NCBI GenBank assembly: GCA_003136515.1
Contig: PLEU01000127.1
Coordinates: 11,253 to 22,413 of the forward strand
Length of the DNA stretch: 11,161 nucleotides
From: Spartobacteria bacterium
GTDB taxonomy: Bacteria > Verrucomicrobiota > Verrucomicrobiae > Chthoniobacterales > UBA6821
Reading direction: 5' to 3'
The notes beneath the pieces are model-generated. The model saw nothing but the letters and a program-made list of their open reading frames with translations. It was not told the origin of the DNA and made no database searches. The position numbers and the translations under genes are program-made. The stretch's first letter is position 1; each line of letters opens with the position of its first letter. Of this stretch, positions 1 to 7,095 are shown piece after piece.

Positions 1-1
1 C

Positions 2-2239
2 TATACCATCTCGCCTTTAGCCGGACTCAAGAATCGAGCCGGTTCCGCCATCAAGATTGATTACGCTGGCGGCGAAGGAGATATCCCTGCCGCGGTAGCT
101 CTTGCCAAAAACTCAGATGTAGCCATCGTCTGCGTTGGGGAGCAAACCGGTGAAAGCTTGGATCGAAAGAGTCTTTCCCTCCCGGGGGATCAGGATGCGC
201 TGATTAGCGCGGTAAGTTCCGTTAATCCACACACTGTTGTTGTGGTCTATTGTTCCTCGGCAACCCTTATGCCATGGTCAAGCAACGTAGATTCTATCCT
301 GGTTTCATGGTTTCCAGGGCAGGAAAGCGGCAATGCCCTAGCCAGTGTTCTCTTCGGTGATGTGAATCCCTCAGGCAAGCTGCCCGTCACCATTCCCGCT
401 GCTGAAAGTGAAGTTCCTGCAAACCTGCCGTCCCAGTTTCCAGGTACCAGGGGGCATGCCATCTATTCGGAGGGATTGAACATAGGCTATCGTTGGTATG
501 ATGCCCATAATGTTGCACCGCGTTTTCCGTTTGGATACGGACTGTCTTTCACGACTTTCGCCTATACCAACCTGAACGTGAGTCCTGTGAGTCCCTCGGG
601 ACAGGTCCAGATAGGGTTTGATCTGAAAAATACAGGCAATATTGCCGGAGCAGAGGTGCCTCAACTTTATCTCGGATTTCCCGCCGCTGCTGGTGAACCG
701 CCCAAGCTGCTCAGGGGATTCGGCAAGGTTAACCTGCAGCCAGGAGAGACAAAGCATGTGACATTCAACCTTGATTGGGAAGATCTTGCGGATTGGGATG
801 TTTCAGCCCGCGGTTGGCTAGTCACTCCCGGCACATTCCAGGTCATGGTGGGATCCTCGGCCAAGGATATCCAACTGAAGGGTTCATTCAATGTACAAAC
901 TGTACCTGCCAGTGATATTGCAAATGCAGCACTCCATCGAATCGCCACAGCCTCCTCGATTCTTTCCACGAACACCCCCGCCCGTGCTGCCGTCGATGGG
1001 GATCTGACAACTTCTTGGAGTTCACGAACCAACAACCCTCAATGGCTCGCAGTAGATCTCGGAATGATGAAGGATCTTTCGAGGGTGCGCCTGAACTGGG
1101 GCACAAATTATGCCTCAAGTTATGCGATCCAGCTCTCCCCTGACTCGGTTCACTGGACAACTCTTGCAAGCACGACCAATGGGACGGGAGGGATCAATGA
1201 TCATCTGGTCTCGGGGCGTGGTCGTTTTCTCCGCCTAGTAGCAACACAACAGGGCATCCGCGGATCAGGCTATTCCCTGAGTGAATTGTCGGCATATGCG
1301 CAGCCTCAGAGACCCTTTGACGGGACGCCCGTCCCGCTTCCCGGAAAAATCGATGCCGTTAATTTCGATGCCGGTGGAGAGAATGTGGGATACTACAACA
1401 TCACAGTGGGAAATCCCGGGCGGATGTATAGACCCGATGACGATATTGGCATCACCACCAATGCTGATGCCTCCAGCGGTTATGTTGTAGGATGGCTTAA
1501 CCCTGGTGAATGGCTCGAATACACCGTGGATGTGCCTGATCCGGAAGCGATCTATAGTATCGGTGTGAGGACGGCGGCAGCATCCGGTGGCGGTCGTCTC
1601 CGGTTGCGGCTTGACGGTGAAGTTCTTGGCACTTTGGACATTCCAAGGACCACTGGACAGCATGCTTGGCAAACATTCAGGCTACCGAATGTTCCAATTT
1701 CAGGAGGCACTGGCACCAAGGTGCTCCGTCTGGAAATTCTCAACGGTGGCTTCGCGATCAGTCGAATCGAACTTAACCGAGTGGAGCTGTGCGGCACCAA
1801 CAATACAGCTTTTCAGCAGCCTTCCTGGGCTTCCTCCGAGGCGAGCTCTACCAATCGCTCCTCGGAGGCCTTGGATGGTGATCCGCGTACGTGCTGGTGG
1901 GCAAAGGGACCGGCTCCTCAAAGCCTCACGGTAGATCTTGGCTCGCCGCAGAAAATCAGCCGTATTCGTCTGGATTGGAAGACTGAGGATTTTGCCAGAA
2001 GCAGCTACGGGACCGCAGCTTTCAGCCAAGACTTCAACATTCAGTTCTCCGACGACAACAAAACTTGGAAGAGTGCCTATGCAACGACCAATGGCATCGG
2101 AGGTCTCAATGATCTAGCCGTCTCGGGCAGTGCCCGATATGTCCGTGTGAATTCGACCCAGAACGTGAATGATAATGGTGTGGCCCTTTACGAATTTGAA
2201 GTCTATCCCGCTATTTCTCTATCCTCTAAGAGTAATTAG
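2..2239 (+). CDS. GH3 beta-glucosidase-type glycoside hydrolase, 5'-truncated, with Fn3-like, F5/8C, CBM6 and F5/8C modules
   Basis: The reading frame is open from base 2, so the start and N-terminal (beta/alpha)8 domain with the nucleophile Asp lie off the left edge; 745 residues remain. Bases 2-560 encode the GH3 C-terminal alpha/beta sandwich: the ESLDR motif near 152, a VVVV strand, and PGQESG followed by LFGDVNPSGKLP near 314-385, all GH3 hallmarks. A fibronectin-III-like domain follows (about 570-900), then a discoidin/F5/8 type C domain (about 930-1300), a CBM6 (about 1345-1785, with GGENVGYYN and NPGEWLEYTV) and a second F5/8C domain (about 1805-2210). The protein probably removes beta-linked sugars from oligosaccharides outside the cytoplasm, with the C-terminal modules holding it on glycans. 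The signal peptide is not visible and the acid/base Glu cannot be assigned with confidence. A TTG at 158 is internal, not the start. Beta-xylosidase or arabinofuranosidase activity is also possible in this family. Confidence 0.93.
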   Translation, partial: YTISPLAGLKNRAGSAIKIDYAGGEGDIPAAVALAKNSDVAIVCVGEQTGESLDRKSLSLPGDQDALISAVSSVNPHTVVVVYCSSATLMPWSSNVDSILVSWFPGQESGNALASVLFGDVNPSGKLPVTIPAAESEVPANLPSQFPGTRGHAIYSEGLNIGYRWYDAHNVAPRFPFGYGLSFTTFAYTNLNVSPVSPSGQVQIGFDLKNTGNIAGAEVPQLYLGFPAAAGEPPKLLRGFGKVNLQPGETKHVTFNLDWEDLADWDVSARGWLVTPGTFQVMVGSSAKDIQLKGSFNVQTVPASDIANAALHRIATASSILSTNTPARAAVDGDLTTSWSSRTNNPQWLAVDLGMMKDLSRVRLNWGTNYASSYAIQLSPDSVHWTTLASTTNGTGGINDHLVSGRGRFLRLVATQQGIRGSGYSLSELSAYAQPQRPFDGTPVPLPGKIDAVNFDAGGENVGYYNITVGNPGRMYRPDDDIGITTNADASSGYVVGWLNPGEWLEYTVDVPDPEAIYSIGVRTAAASGGGRLRLRLDGEVLGTLDIPRTTGQHAWQTFRLPNVPISGGTGTKVLRLEILNGGFAISRIELNRVELCGTNNTAFQQPSWASSEASSTNRSSEALDGDPRTCWWAKGPAPQSLTVDLGSPQKISRIRLDWKTEDFARSSYGTAAFSQDFNIQFSDDNKTWKSAYATTNGIGGLNDLAVSGSARYVRVNSTQNVNDNGVALYEFEVYPAISLSSKSN

Positions 2240-2261
2240 ACTGGAAATGCCTTTCCTAATC

Positions 2262-2595
2262 TCAGACGTCGTGTTTGAGATTGCGCTAGCTCAGGACTTC
2301 TTCGAAGAGGTGATCCATTCCAATGCGATCCTTGCCAGCTAGATCGTCTATGATCCGGGAGACTTTCAGGATTCGGGCATAGGTTGCTGGTTTATAGTTC
2401 ATTCATAGCGAGTTTCAGGATTTCATGGCCCGATACATCAAGGAGGTCATGCTCCTTGATCTGGACGTGACTCACCAGGCAGGGTGTTGCAGCAGGTCCT
2501 GAGACTCGTCAAAACGGGCTTATTCTGTCTGGCCCGTACTTTCAGCAACGGTCTTTGATTTACGAGGAAGACTCCGCTACGGCCCTGTCAGCATC
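2262..2595 (-). pseudogene. Degraded remnant of a ComM/YifB-type Mg-chelatase-like AAA+ ATPase
   Basis: No intact ORF is present, but the minus strand still spells the conserved C-terminal helical domain of the YifB/ComM family. Bases 2460-2395 read IKEHDLLDVSGHEILKLAMN then EL. After a frame change, 2390-2289 reads PATYARILKVSRIIDDLAG then KDRIGMDHLFEEVLS, broken by TAG at 2288-2286, then RNLKHDV and a stop at 2264-2262. The family consensus here is roughly an LLK.AM.ELGLSARAYDRILKVARTIADLAG...I...HL.EA..YR pattern, so the frameshift sits in the ELGLSARAY segment and the stop replaces the Tyr of YR. Further upstream on the same strand, 2575-2523 gives weaker matches (GVFLV, KTVAESTGQTE) that could be a relic of the GVLFLDELPEF...LE.MRQPLE Walker B region. 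If so, the middle of the gene has been deleted. The C-terminal identification is strong; the upstream extension is tentative. Confidence 0.75.
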
Positions 2596-2766
2596 TTCAA
2601 ACTTTGATGAAATAAGCTGAGAAAACGCTTGTATTTGCCCGTAGTCCTTTTCACGGGGAGGGGTGCTCTTAATCGAGCATGATCCGATTTTAAAAAAGAT
2701 TTCGAACGCACATGATGCCTCCCCTGTCAAAGGAAACATAAGGATAACAACAACCCTTTCCCCATC
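2596..2766 (+). other. Leader region upstream of the sigma factor gene, possibly structured
   Basis: This stretch has no gene. It holds a short hairpin (TGCTC 2664-2668 with GAGCA 2675-2679, loop of six) that lies between two complementary 7-mers, GGGGAGG at 2655-2661 and CCTCCCC at 2718-2724. Together they could fold into a multi-part stem in the mRNA leader. The only purine-rich ribosome-binding-like sequence, AAGG at 2740-2743, is over 20 bases from the ATG at 2767. I could not pick a convincing -35/-10 pair. Function as a regulatory leader is inference. Confidence 0.3.
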
Positions 2767-3621
2767 ATGTCATACGAAGATTCAGATTCAGGATTCCAAC
2801 TCTACCTGCGGCAGATAGCGATTTATCCGCTGTTGACCCCCGCGGAAGAGATCACCCTCGCGGCGAAGATAAAAAAAGGGAACAAGGCTGCAAAAGCCGA
2901 AATGATCCGGGGTAACCTCCGTCTGGTGGTGAAAATCGCTCGCGACTACGCCAACCTAGGACTTCCACTGATGGATCTGATTTCCGAGGGAAATATCGGT
3001 CTTGTGAAAGCCGTGGAACGTTTTGATCCGGCAAAGGGTGGGAAGCTTTCCACTTATGGTGCTTGGTGGATCAAGCAATCTATCAAACGTGCCCTTGCGA
3101 ACCAGGGGAAGACCATCCGCCTACCTGTCCATCTAGTGGACAAAATCGCCAAGATTCGCCGAGTTGGCGCCGGTCTCAGTGATGAACTCGGCCGTGAAGC
3201 CACTGATGAGGAAATCGCTGAAGAGGTTGGCATGAATGCTTCCAAAGTGACCAAGTTGAAGCAGGCTGCTATTAGACCCGCTTCACTGGATGCACCGATC
3301 GGAGATGAAGACTCGACCGAGTTTGGTGATCTTGTCGGAGACGAGGCGGCCATAGATCCCTTTGCGCAGCTTCGTGACAAGGATCTTCAGGACGAAGTGG
3401 GTGATCTTTTGGAACAGCTTGATGAGAGGGAGCGCAAGATCATCAATTCGCGCTTTGGTCTCGACGGATCGGAACCGATAACACTCGAAGAGGTGGGGAC
3501 GAAATTCGGGGTTACACGAGAGCGTATCCGTCAGCTTCAGAATATTGCCATAAACAAGATGCGCCGCGCTCTTAACAAGCGCGAGCGTGTGAGTTCGGAA
3601 CTGATGGCGCAGGCGGCTTGA
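2767..3621 (+). CDS. RNA polymerase sigma factor, sigma-70 family (RpoD/RpoS-like group 1/2, short form)
   Basis: This 284-residue protein directs RNA polymerase to promoters. It starts with region 1.2 (FQLYLRQI...LLTPAEEI, residues 10-28) and has no acidic region 1.1. Region 2 spans about 46-115, with NLRLVVKIARDY, LISEGNIGLVKAVERFDP and the region 2.3/2.4 helix STYGAWWIKQSIKRAL, followed by IRLPVH. Region 3 (about 125-200) is intact, with TDEEIAEEVGM. Region 4 (about 208-270) has the helix-turn-helix ITLEEVGTKFGVTRERIRQLQ. All regions needed for -10 and -35 recognition and core binding are present. Length and the missing region 1.1 suit a group 2 (RpoS/SigB-like, non-essential) factor or a compact primary factor; the sequence alone does not settle this. 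The ATG at 2767 lacks a close Shine-Dalgarno sequence. It converges on recD2, with only 14 bases between the stop codons. Confidence 0.95.
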   Translation: MSYEDSDSGFQLYLRQIAIYPLLTPAEEITLAAKIKKGNKAAKAEMIRGNLRLVVKIARDYANLGLPLMDLISEGNIGLVKAVERFDPAKGGKLSTYGAWWIKQSIKRALANQGKTIRLPVHLVDKIAKIRRVGAGLSDELGREATDEEIAEEVGMNASKVTKLKQAAIRPASLDAPIGDEDSTEFGDLVGDEAAIDPFAQLRDKDLQDEVGDLLEQLDERERKIINSRFGLDGSEPITLEEVGTKFGVTRERIRQLQNIAINKMRRALNKRERVSSELMAQAA

Positions 3622-3657
3622 GGGGTGGAGTCCTCCTACTTGGAGGAATTGCCCCCT
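3621..3657. terminator. Possible bidirectional hairpin between convergent genes
   Basis: TCCTCC at 3631-3636 pairs with GGAGGA at 3642-3647 across a five-base loop. An outer arm AGGGGT (3621-3626) can pair, with one wobble, with GCCCCT-like bases near 3651-3657. The element sits exactly where the sigma factor gene and recD2 converge and overlaps the recD2 stop codon. Neither strand shows a T-run after the stem, so this is not a canonical intrinsic terminator. Confidence 0.3.
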
Positions 3658-5879
3658 GAGGTGAGGCGATGGAGCAATCCTCCGTGTCGATGGCGGGTAG
3701 ATTCATTCCTGACCGCCATGCTGAGAGCCTTTTTTTGCCCAATAAGGACGACCATGCGTTTGCCTCGCGTCACTCCCGTGTAGAGAAGGTTGCGCTGGAG
3801 CAGAAGATACTGCTGCATGGCAAGAGGGATGATAACTACGGGAAATTCCGATCCTTGGCTTTTGTGAATAGTGATTGCGTAGGCGAGTTCAAGTTCGTCG
3901 AGTTCACCGAATTCATAGTTCACCACGCGGTTGCCAAAGCGCACGATCATGCACCGTTCCTCCTTATCCATAGATTTGACCCTGCCGATGTCCCCGTTAA
4001 AAACCTCCTTGTCATAGTTATTTGAAGTCTGGATGACCTTGTCTCCCGTGCGGAAGAGGGTTCCGAAAGCAGAATATTCATCACCAAACTTGCTATTGGG
4101 ATTCAGGGATTGCTGTAGCAGGGTGTTAAGTTCGCGAATGCCAAGACTTCCCCGGTGCATGGGCGAGAGGACCTGGATATCTTGAATCGGATCGACTCCG
4201 AGGTGTTTGGGCAGACGCTCGCGCACCATTGCAGCTAGGGTTGAAGCACATTCCTCAGGATTTTCTCTTTCAATGAAGAGGAAGTCAGACCCTCCATTAC
4301 TGCGATCGGTATCTAGAATATCCGGAATCTGACCCCGATTGATGTCATGGGCTCCACTGATGATCCTGCTTTCACCGACCTGCCGGAAAATCTCCCGCAA
4401 ATGCACAACCGGAATCATTCCGCTGCGGATGATATCACCAAGCACCAATCCCGGGCCAACGCTCGGGAGTTGATCGGCATCGCCCACGAGGATGAGGCGT
4501 GCCTTGCGGGGGAGCGCATCGAGCAGACGACTCATGAGTGGAACATCAACCATAGAGACCTCGTCAACCACCACGACATCTCCCTCAAGTGGGTTGCCGG
4601 CATTGCGTTGAAATCCTCCGCGTGCGGGCTGAAACTCAAGAAGTCGATGGAGGGTGGACGCCTCGAGTCCCGTTGCTTCAGCCATACGCTGGGCGGCTCG
4701 GCCCGTTGGCGCCCCAAGGATGCATCTTAATTTCTTGGCTGTGAGGATCCTGAGAAGTGACATCAGAAGAGTGGTCTTCCCCACACCTGGTCCGCCAGTT
4801 ATGACGACGACTCGACTTCGAAGTGATGTCATTAGTGCCTGATGCTGGCTGGGCGATAACTTTCTCCCCGTTTTTTCCTCGACCCAGGGGATTGCTTTGT
4901 CGGCATCGATCGGAGGCTCTGGTTCTCCAGCATGCGCCAGGCGGCGCAACTGCGCGGCAATCCGTTCTTCCGACTCCCGAAGATGCGGAAGGAAGATCAA
5001 TTCCTCACCTCCTATCTTTTCCACAAAGACCCTCTCATCTCGGAGTTGGCGCTCAAAGGCTTCTTCGACAACTTTTTCATCCACTTCGAGAAGGCGCATC
5101 GCCCCCCCCATCAAGTCCCTTTTGGGAAGAGCGCAATGCCCTTCTCCCGTTGCCTGCTCAAGGAGATGCTCCAAGGCCGCACGTGCCCGCAGGAGCGAAT
5201 CGGCTTCAAAACCGAGTTTTTCCGCCACGTTGTCTGCTGACTGGAAGCCGATACCGTTAATGTCTCGCGCAAGCCGGTAGGGATCGGCACGGATGAGTTC
5301 GATTGCCTCACTTCCATAGTTTTTGTAGATCCGCAGGGCACGATTGGTACCCAGCCCGTGCGCATGAAGAAATAGCATGATGTCACGCACTATCTTCTGT
5401 TCGGCCCAGGCATCCTTGATTCTCTGACGCCGCTCTCGTCCGATGCCATCGACCTCTTCCAGTCTTTTCGATTGATTCTCGATGATATCGAAAACCAGAT
5501 CACCGAATTTCTTCACCAACTTGGTCGCATAGACTGGTCCTATCCCTTTGATCATGCCGCTGCCCAGATATTTCTCGATTCCTTCCAGCGATGTCGGCGG
5601 CTGCGTTTTCAGCGTGCGCGCTTTGAGTTGCATTCCGTGATTCCGATCCCTTTCCCAAGTTCCTTGTCCAGTAATCCATTCCCCGGCGGCAACAGCAGGA
5701 AGTGTGCCGAGGACTGTGAGAGGTTCCCGTCTTCCCTGTACTTTCACTTTCAGCACGCAAAATCCATTTTCCTCATTATGAAAAGTGACGCGCTCCACTT
5801 GACCGCTCAGGGCATCCTCTGGACCGCCGGGTAACGGCTCATGAGAGGGCTTTTTACGGAATGGTCTGCGCAATGGCAT
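3636..5879 (-). CDS. recD2: RecD2-type SF1B ATP-dependent 5'-3' DNA helicase
   Basis: This 747-residue protein has the full length and architecture of RecD2, the RecBC-independent RecD-like helicase linked to DNA repair and recombination. An N-terminal OB-like domain (about 25-95, FHNEENGFCVLKVKV) is followed by helix-hairpin-helix segments (about 100-215, with GIGPVYATK, VDGIG and DINGIGF). The helicase core follows: Walker A TGGPGVGKTT at 361-370, motif Ib-like GAPTGRAAQRM around 389-399, Walker B VVVDEVSMVD at 436-445, motif III LVGDADQLPSVGPG at 464-477, and the UvrD_C_2-type end with AYAITIHKSQGSEFPVV (666-682) and LLYTGVTRGKRMVVL (698-712). All key residues look intact. The start ATG follows a good GGAAGGA ribosome binding site six bases away. 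The site lies inside the last codons of the upstream CBM9-like gene, so the two are probably co-translated. Confidence 0.97.
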   Translation of the reverse strand: MPLRRPFRKKPSHEPLPGGPEDALSGQVERVTFHNEENGFCVLKVKVQGRREPLTVLGTLPAVAAGEWITGQGTWERDRNHGMQLKARTLKTQPPTSLEGIEKYLGSGMIKGIGPVYATKLVKKFGDLVFDIIENQSKRLEEVDGIGRERRQRIKDAWAEQKIVRDIMLFLHAHGLGTNRALRIYKNYGSEAIELIRADPYRLARDINGIGFQSADNVAEKLGFEADSLLRARAALEHLLEQATGEGHCALPKRDLMGGAMRLLEVDEKVVEEAFERQLRDERVFVEKIGGEELIFLPHLRESEERIAAQLRRLAHAGEPEPPIDADKAIPWVEEKTGRKLSPSQHQALMTSLRSRVVVITGGPGVGKTTLLMSLLRILTAKKLRCILGAPTGRAAQRMAEATGLEASTLHRLLEFQPARGGFQRNAGNPLEGDVVVVDEVSMVDVPLMSRLLDALPRKARLILVGDADQLPSVGPGLVLGDIIRSGMIPVVHLREIFRQVGESRIISGAHDINRGQIPDILDTDRSNGGSDFLFIERENPEECASTLAAMVRERLPKHLGVDPIQDIQVLSPMHRGSLGIRELNTLLQQSLNPNSKFGDEYSAFGTLFRTGDKVIQTSNNYDKEVFNGDIGRVKSMDKEERCMIVRFGNRVVNYEFGELDELELAYAITIHKSQGSEFPVVIIPLAMQQYLLLQRNLLYTGVTRGKRMVVLIGQKKALSMAVRNESTRHRHGGLLHRLTSGGNSSK

Positions 5880-5882
5880 GTA

Positions 5883-6434
5883 TCATCCTTCCATGAGAAT
5901 GATCTCTCGCCAATCCTGAGGCCGATGAAAGTCACGCACGAGATGGGGAGAAGTACTGGAGATGATCGGAATGCGTCCTGATGCCGCATCGTAGCGGCCG
6001 CAACTCAGCCGTACCCGATCGCCTTGGCAATAGGCAAGGGGAACAGAGATGCTGACACCCCACCCCAAATTCGTTTTCCATGTGCTGGTTTCCGCTAGAA
6101 GCTCAGAGAAAAACTCTTCAATTCTCCTTGTCCCTTTTCGAACTCCCTCCACGCAGGAAATGTCCGGATATCGGAGGGCGAGTGTCATCCCATTGGGAGA
6201 GATCTGATATTCATCGTAGCACTCTTCTCCGGCACGTTGAATGAAGAGTTCCACAACATCACCCATTTCCCAGAGTCGCTGCTGATGGGCACTGGCAGAG
6301 GTGATCACCTCATCGTCCGCAAGATCAGCTAGGAGGTGGAGTTTTCCATCTCTCCATGAGATTTCGGCAGTTCCGGGCTCAAATTCAGGTTCGGGTTCAG
6401 GAAGCCATGCCTGCATGAAGGGGAGATTAATCAT
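5883..6434 (-). CDS. CBM9-like (DOMON-type) carbohydrate-binding family protein
   Basis: This is a small beta-rich protein (183 residues from the ATG at 6434). It resembles the family annotated as carbohydrate-binding family 9-like: a WxxGDVVELFIQ core strand, CYDEYQISPNGMTLALRYP (the DEF/YQ..PNG signature), and later WGVSISVPLAYC and VRLSCGRYDA strands ending in PHLVRDFHRPQDWREI, where the closing FH.P..W pattern is typical. No signal peptide or membrane segment is seen, so it looks cytosolic. The frame stays open upstream to a TTG at 6539, but that 35-residue extension is not domain-like; ATG 6434 or ATG 6416 is more plausible, and neither has a clear Shine-Dalgarno. Its stop is 3 bases from the recD2 start. 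The ligand is unknown and sugar binding is inferred from fold family only. Confidence 0.8.
   Translation of the reverse strand: MINLPFMQAWLPEPEPEFEPGTAEISWRDGKLHLLADLADDEVITSASAHQQRLWEMGDVVELFIQRAGEECYDEYQISPNGMTLALRYPDISCVEGVRKGTRRIEEFFSELLAETSTWKTNLGWGVSISVPLAYCQGDRVRLSCGRYDAASGRIPIISSTSPHLVRDFHRPQDWREIILMEG
5886..5892 (-). promoter_or_regulatory. Ribosome binding site of recD2 within the upstream gene
   Basis: GGAAGGA on the minus strand lies six bases before the recD2 ATG at 5879 and inside the final codons of the CBM9-like gene. It fixes the recD2 start and indicates translational coupling. Confidence 0.75.
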
Positions 6435-6777
6435 CTTTTTTGCGATCCGATTGGGAGGCCACAAAAAAAGCCTGTTGGAGTTGGAGCTGTAAATGAAGGC
6501 CAAACATACAATGCCACTGGTGTGCGTCAAAATCTCCAAAAAGCGAATACCGGCTCCTTGCTGTGCCCCGGAGAGAGGGCAGTGAAGTGAGTTTCTCTAG
6601 ATGTTGCTCGATGGAATCACGAAACGCTAACAAGTGTTCCGCACCTGGATCAGATGATGGAATCACATCATTTTTGTGATCAAATGCGGGGGATTCTGCA
6701 GGATTTTGACCCAACGCTAATCTCTGCACGGTTTTACTGATAACTCTGTTCACGATCGTATTGTGCTCTAGGATCAT
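6427..6777 (-). CDS. Unrecognised hypothetical protein (116 aa), doubtful
   Basis: This is an open frame of 116 residues that I do not recognise. The middle part (AEHLLAFRDSIEQHLEKL) looks like an amphipathic helix. The C-terminal part is rich in Gln, His and Leu (HLQLQLQQAFF) and ends in a charged SDRKKDD tail. There is no signal peptide or clear membrane segment. Its stop overlaps the preferred ATG of the CBM9-like gene in the arrangement ATGATTAA (6434-6427), as is common between co-translated genes, and its start lies 9 bases after the stop of the 75-aa frame. No Shine-Dalgarno sequence precedes ATG 6777. It may be real, a decayed gene, or chance. Confidence 0.35.
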   Translation of the reverse strand: MILEHNTIVNRVISKTVQRLALGQNPAESPAFDHKNDVIPSSDPGAEHLLAFRDSIEQHLEKLTSLPSLRGTARSRYSLFGDFDAHQWHCMFGLHLQLQLQQAFFVASQSDRKKDD

Positions 6778-6786
6778 GAAGAAGGA

Positions 6787-7014
6787 TCAGCGACGCATAT
6801 TCTCGTCGAGACCCAGCATTCTTGGAACATGCACAATACGTCGGCCGCTTTGCCCATCCATTTTTTCTGCAAGAATGAGATATTGGTCGCTTATTTTCCG
6901 AATCTGCAACGATGAACTATTCCGGCTAGTGAGGTAAAAGCGTCCCCGGATAAATGACTTGAGGAGGGAGTTCTTCATAATCCATCTTCTTTTTTCAGAA
7001 AACGATGCCTCCAT
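6787..7014 (-). CDS. Small basic hypothetical protein (75 aa, or 63 aa from an inner start)
   Basis: I do not recognise this short frame. It is basic (SFIRGRFYLTSR, GQSGRRIVHVPR, ENMRR), has no membrane segment, and reads like a compact beta-strand protein (SLQIRKISDQYLILAEKM). The inner ATG at 6978 is preceded by a purine run (AGAAGATGG) that could serve as a ribosome binding site, giving 63 residues; ATG 7014 has only AGGA directly against it. It sits between ppk2 (stop at 7096) and the 116-aa frame, all on one strand, so co-transcription is plausible. The function is unknown. Confidence 0.4.
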   Translation of the reverse strand: MEASFSEKRRWIMKNSLLKSFIRGRFYLTSRNSSSLQIRKISDQYLILAEKMDGQSGRRIVHVPRMLGLDENMRR

Positions 7015-7095
7015 TTCCTAGAAGGCACAACATCACCTTCCTTAAAGCGTCAAATAAGTAGTCGTCTAAAGATCATCCCATCATTCACCCAGAAT

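Noticed and set aside
3621..3657. Strong intrinsic terminator between the sigma factor gene and recD2
   Set aside because: A hairpin exists but no T-run follows on either strand, so only a low-confidence feature was kept.
4823..5280. Several plus-strand frames of 100-145 residues opposite recD2
   Set aside because: They overlap the highly conserved helicase frame, give Arg/Ser/Pro-rich low-information proteins, and match no family.
6435..6539. N-terminal extension of the CBM9-like protein to a TTG at 6539
   Set aside because: The extension is not domain-like or signal-like, uses a rare start, and has no ribosome binding site; ATG 6434 is more likely.
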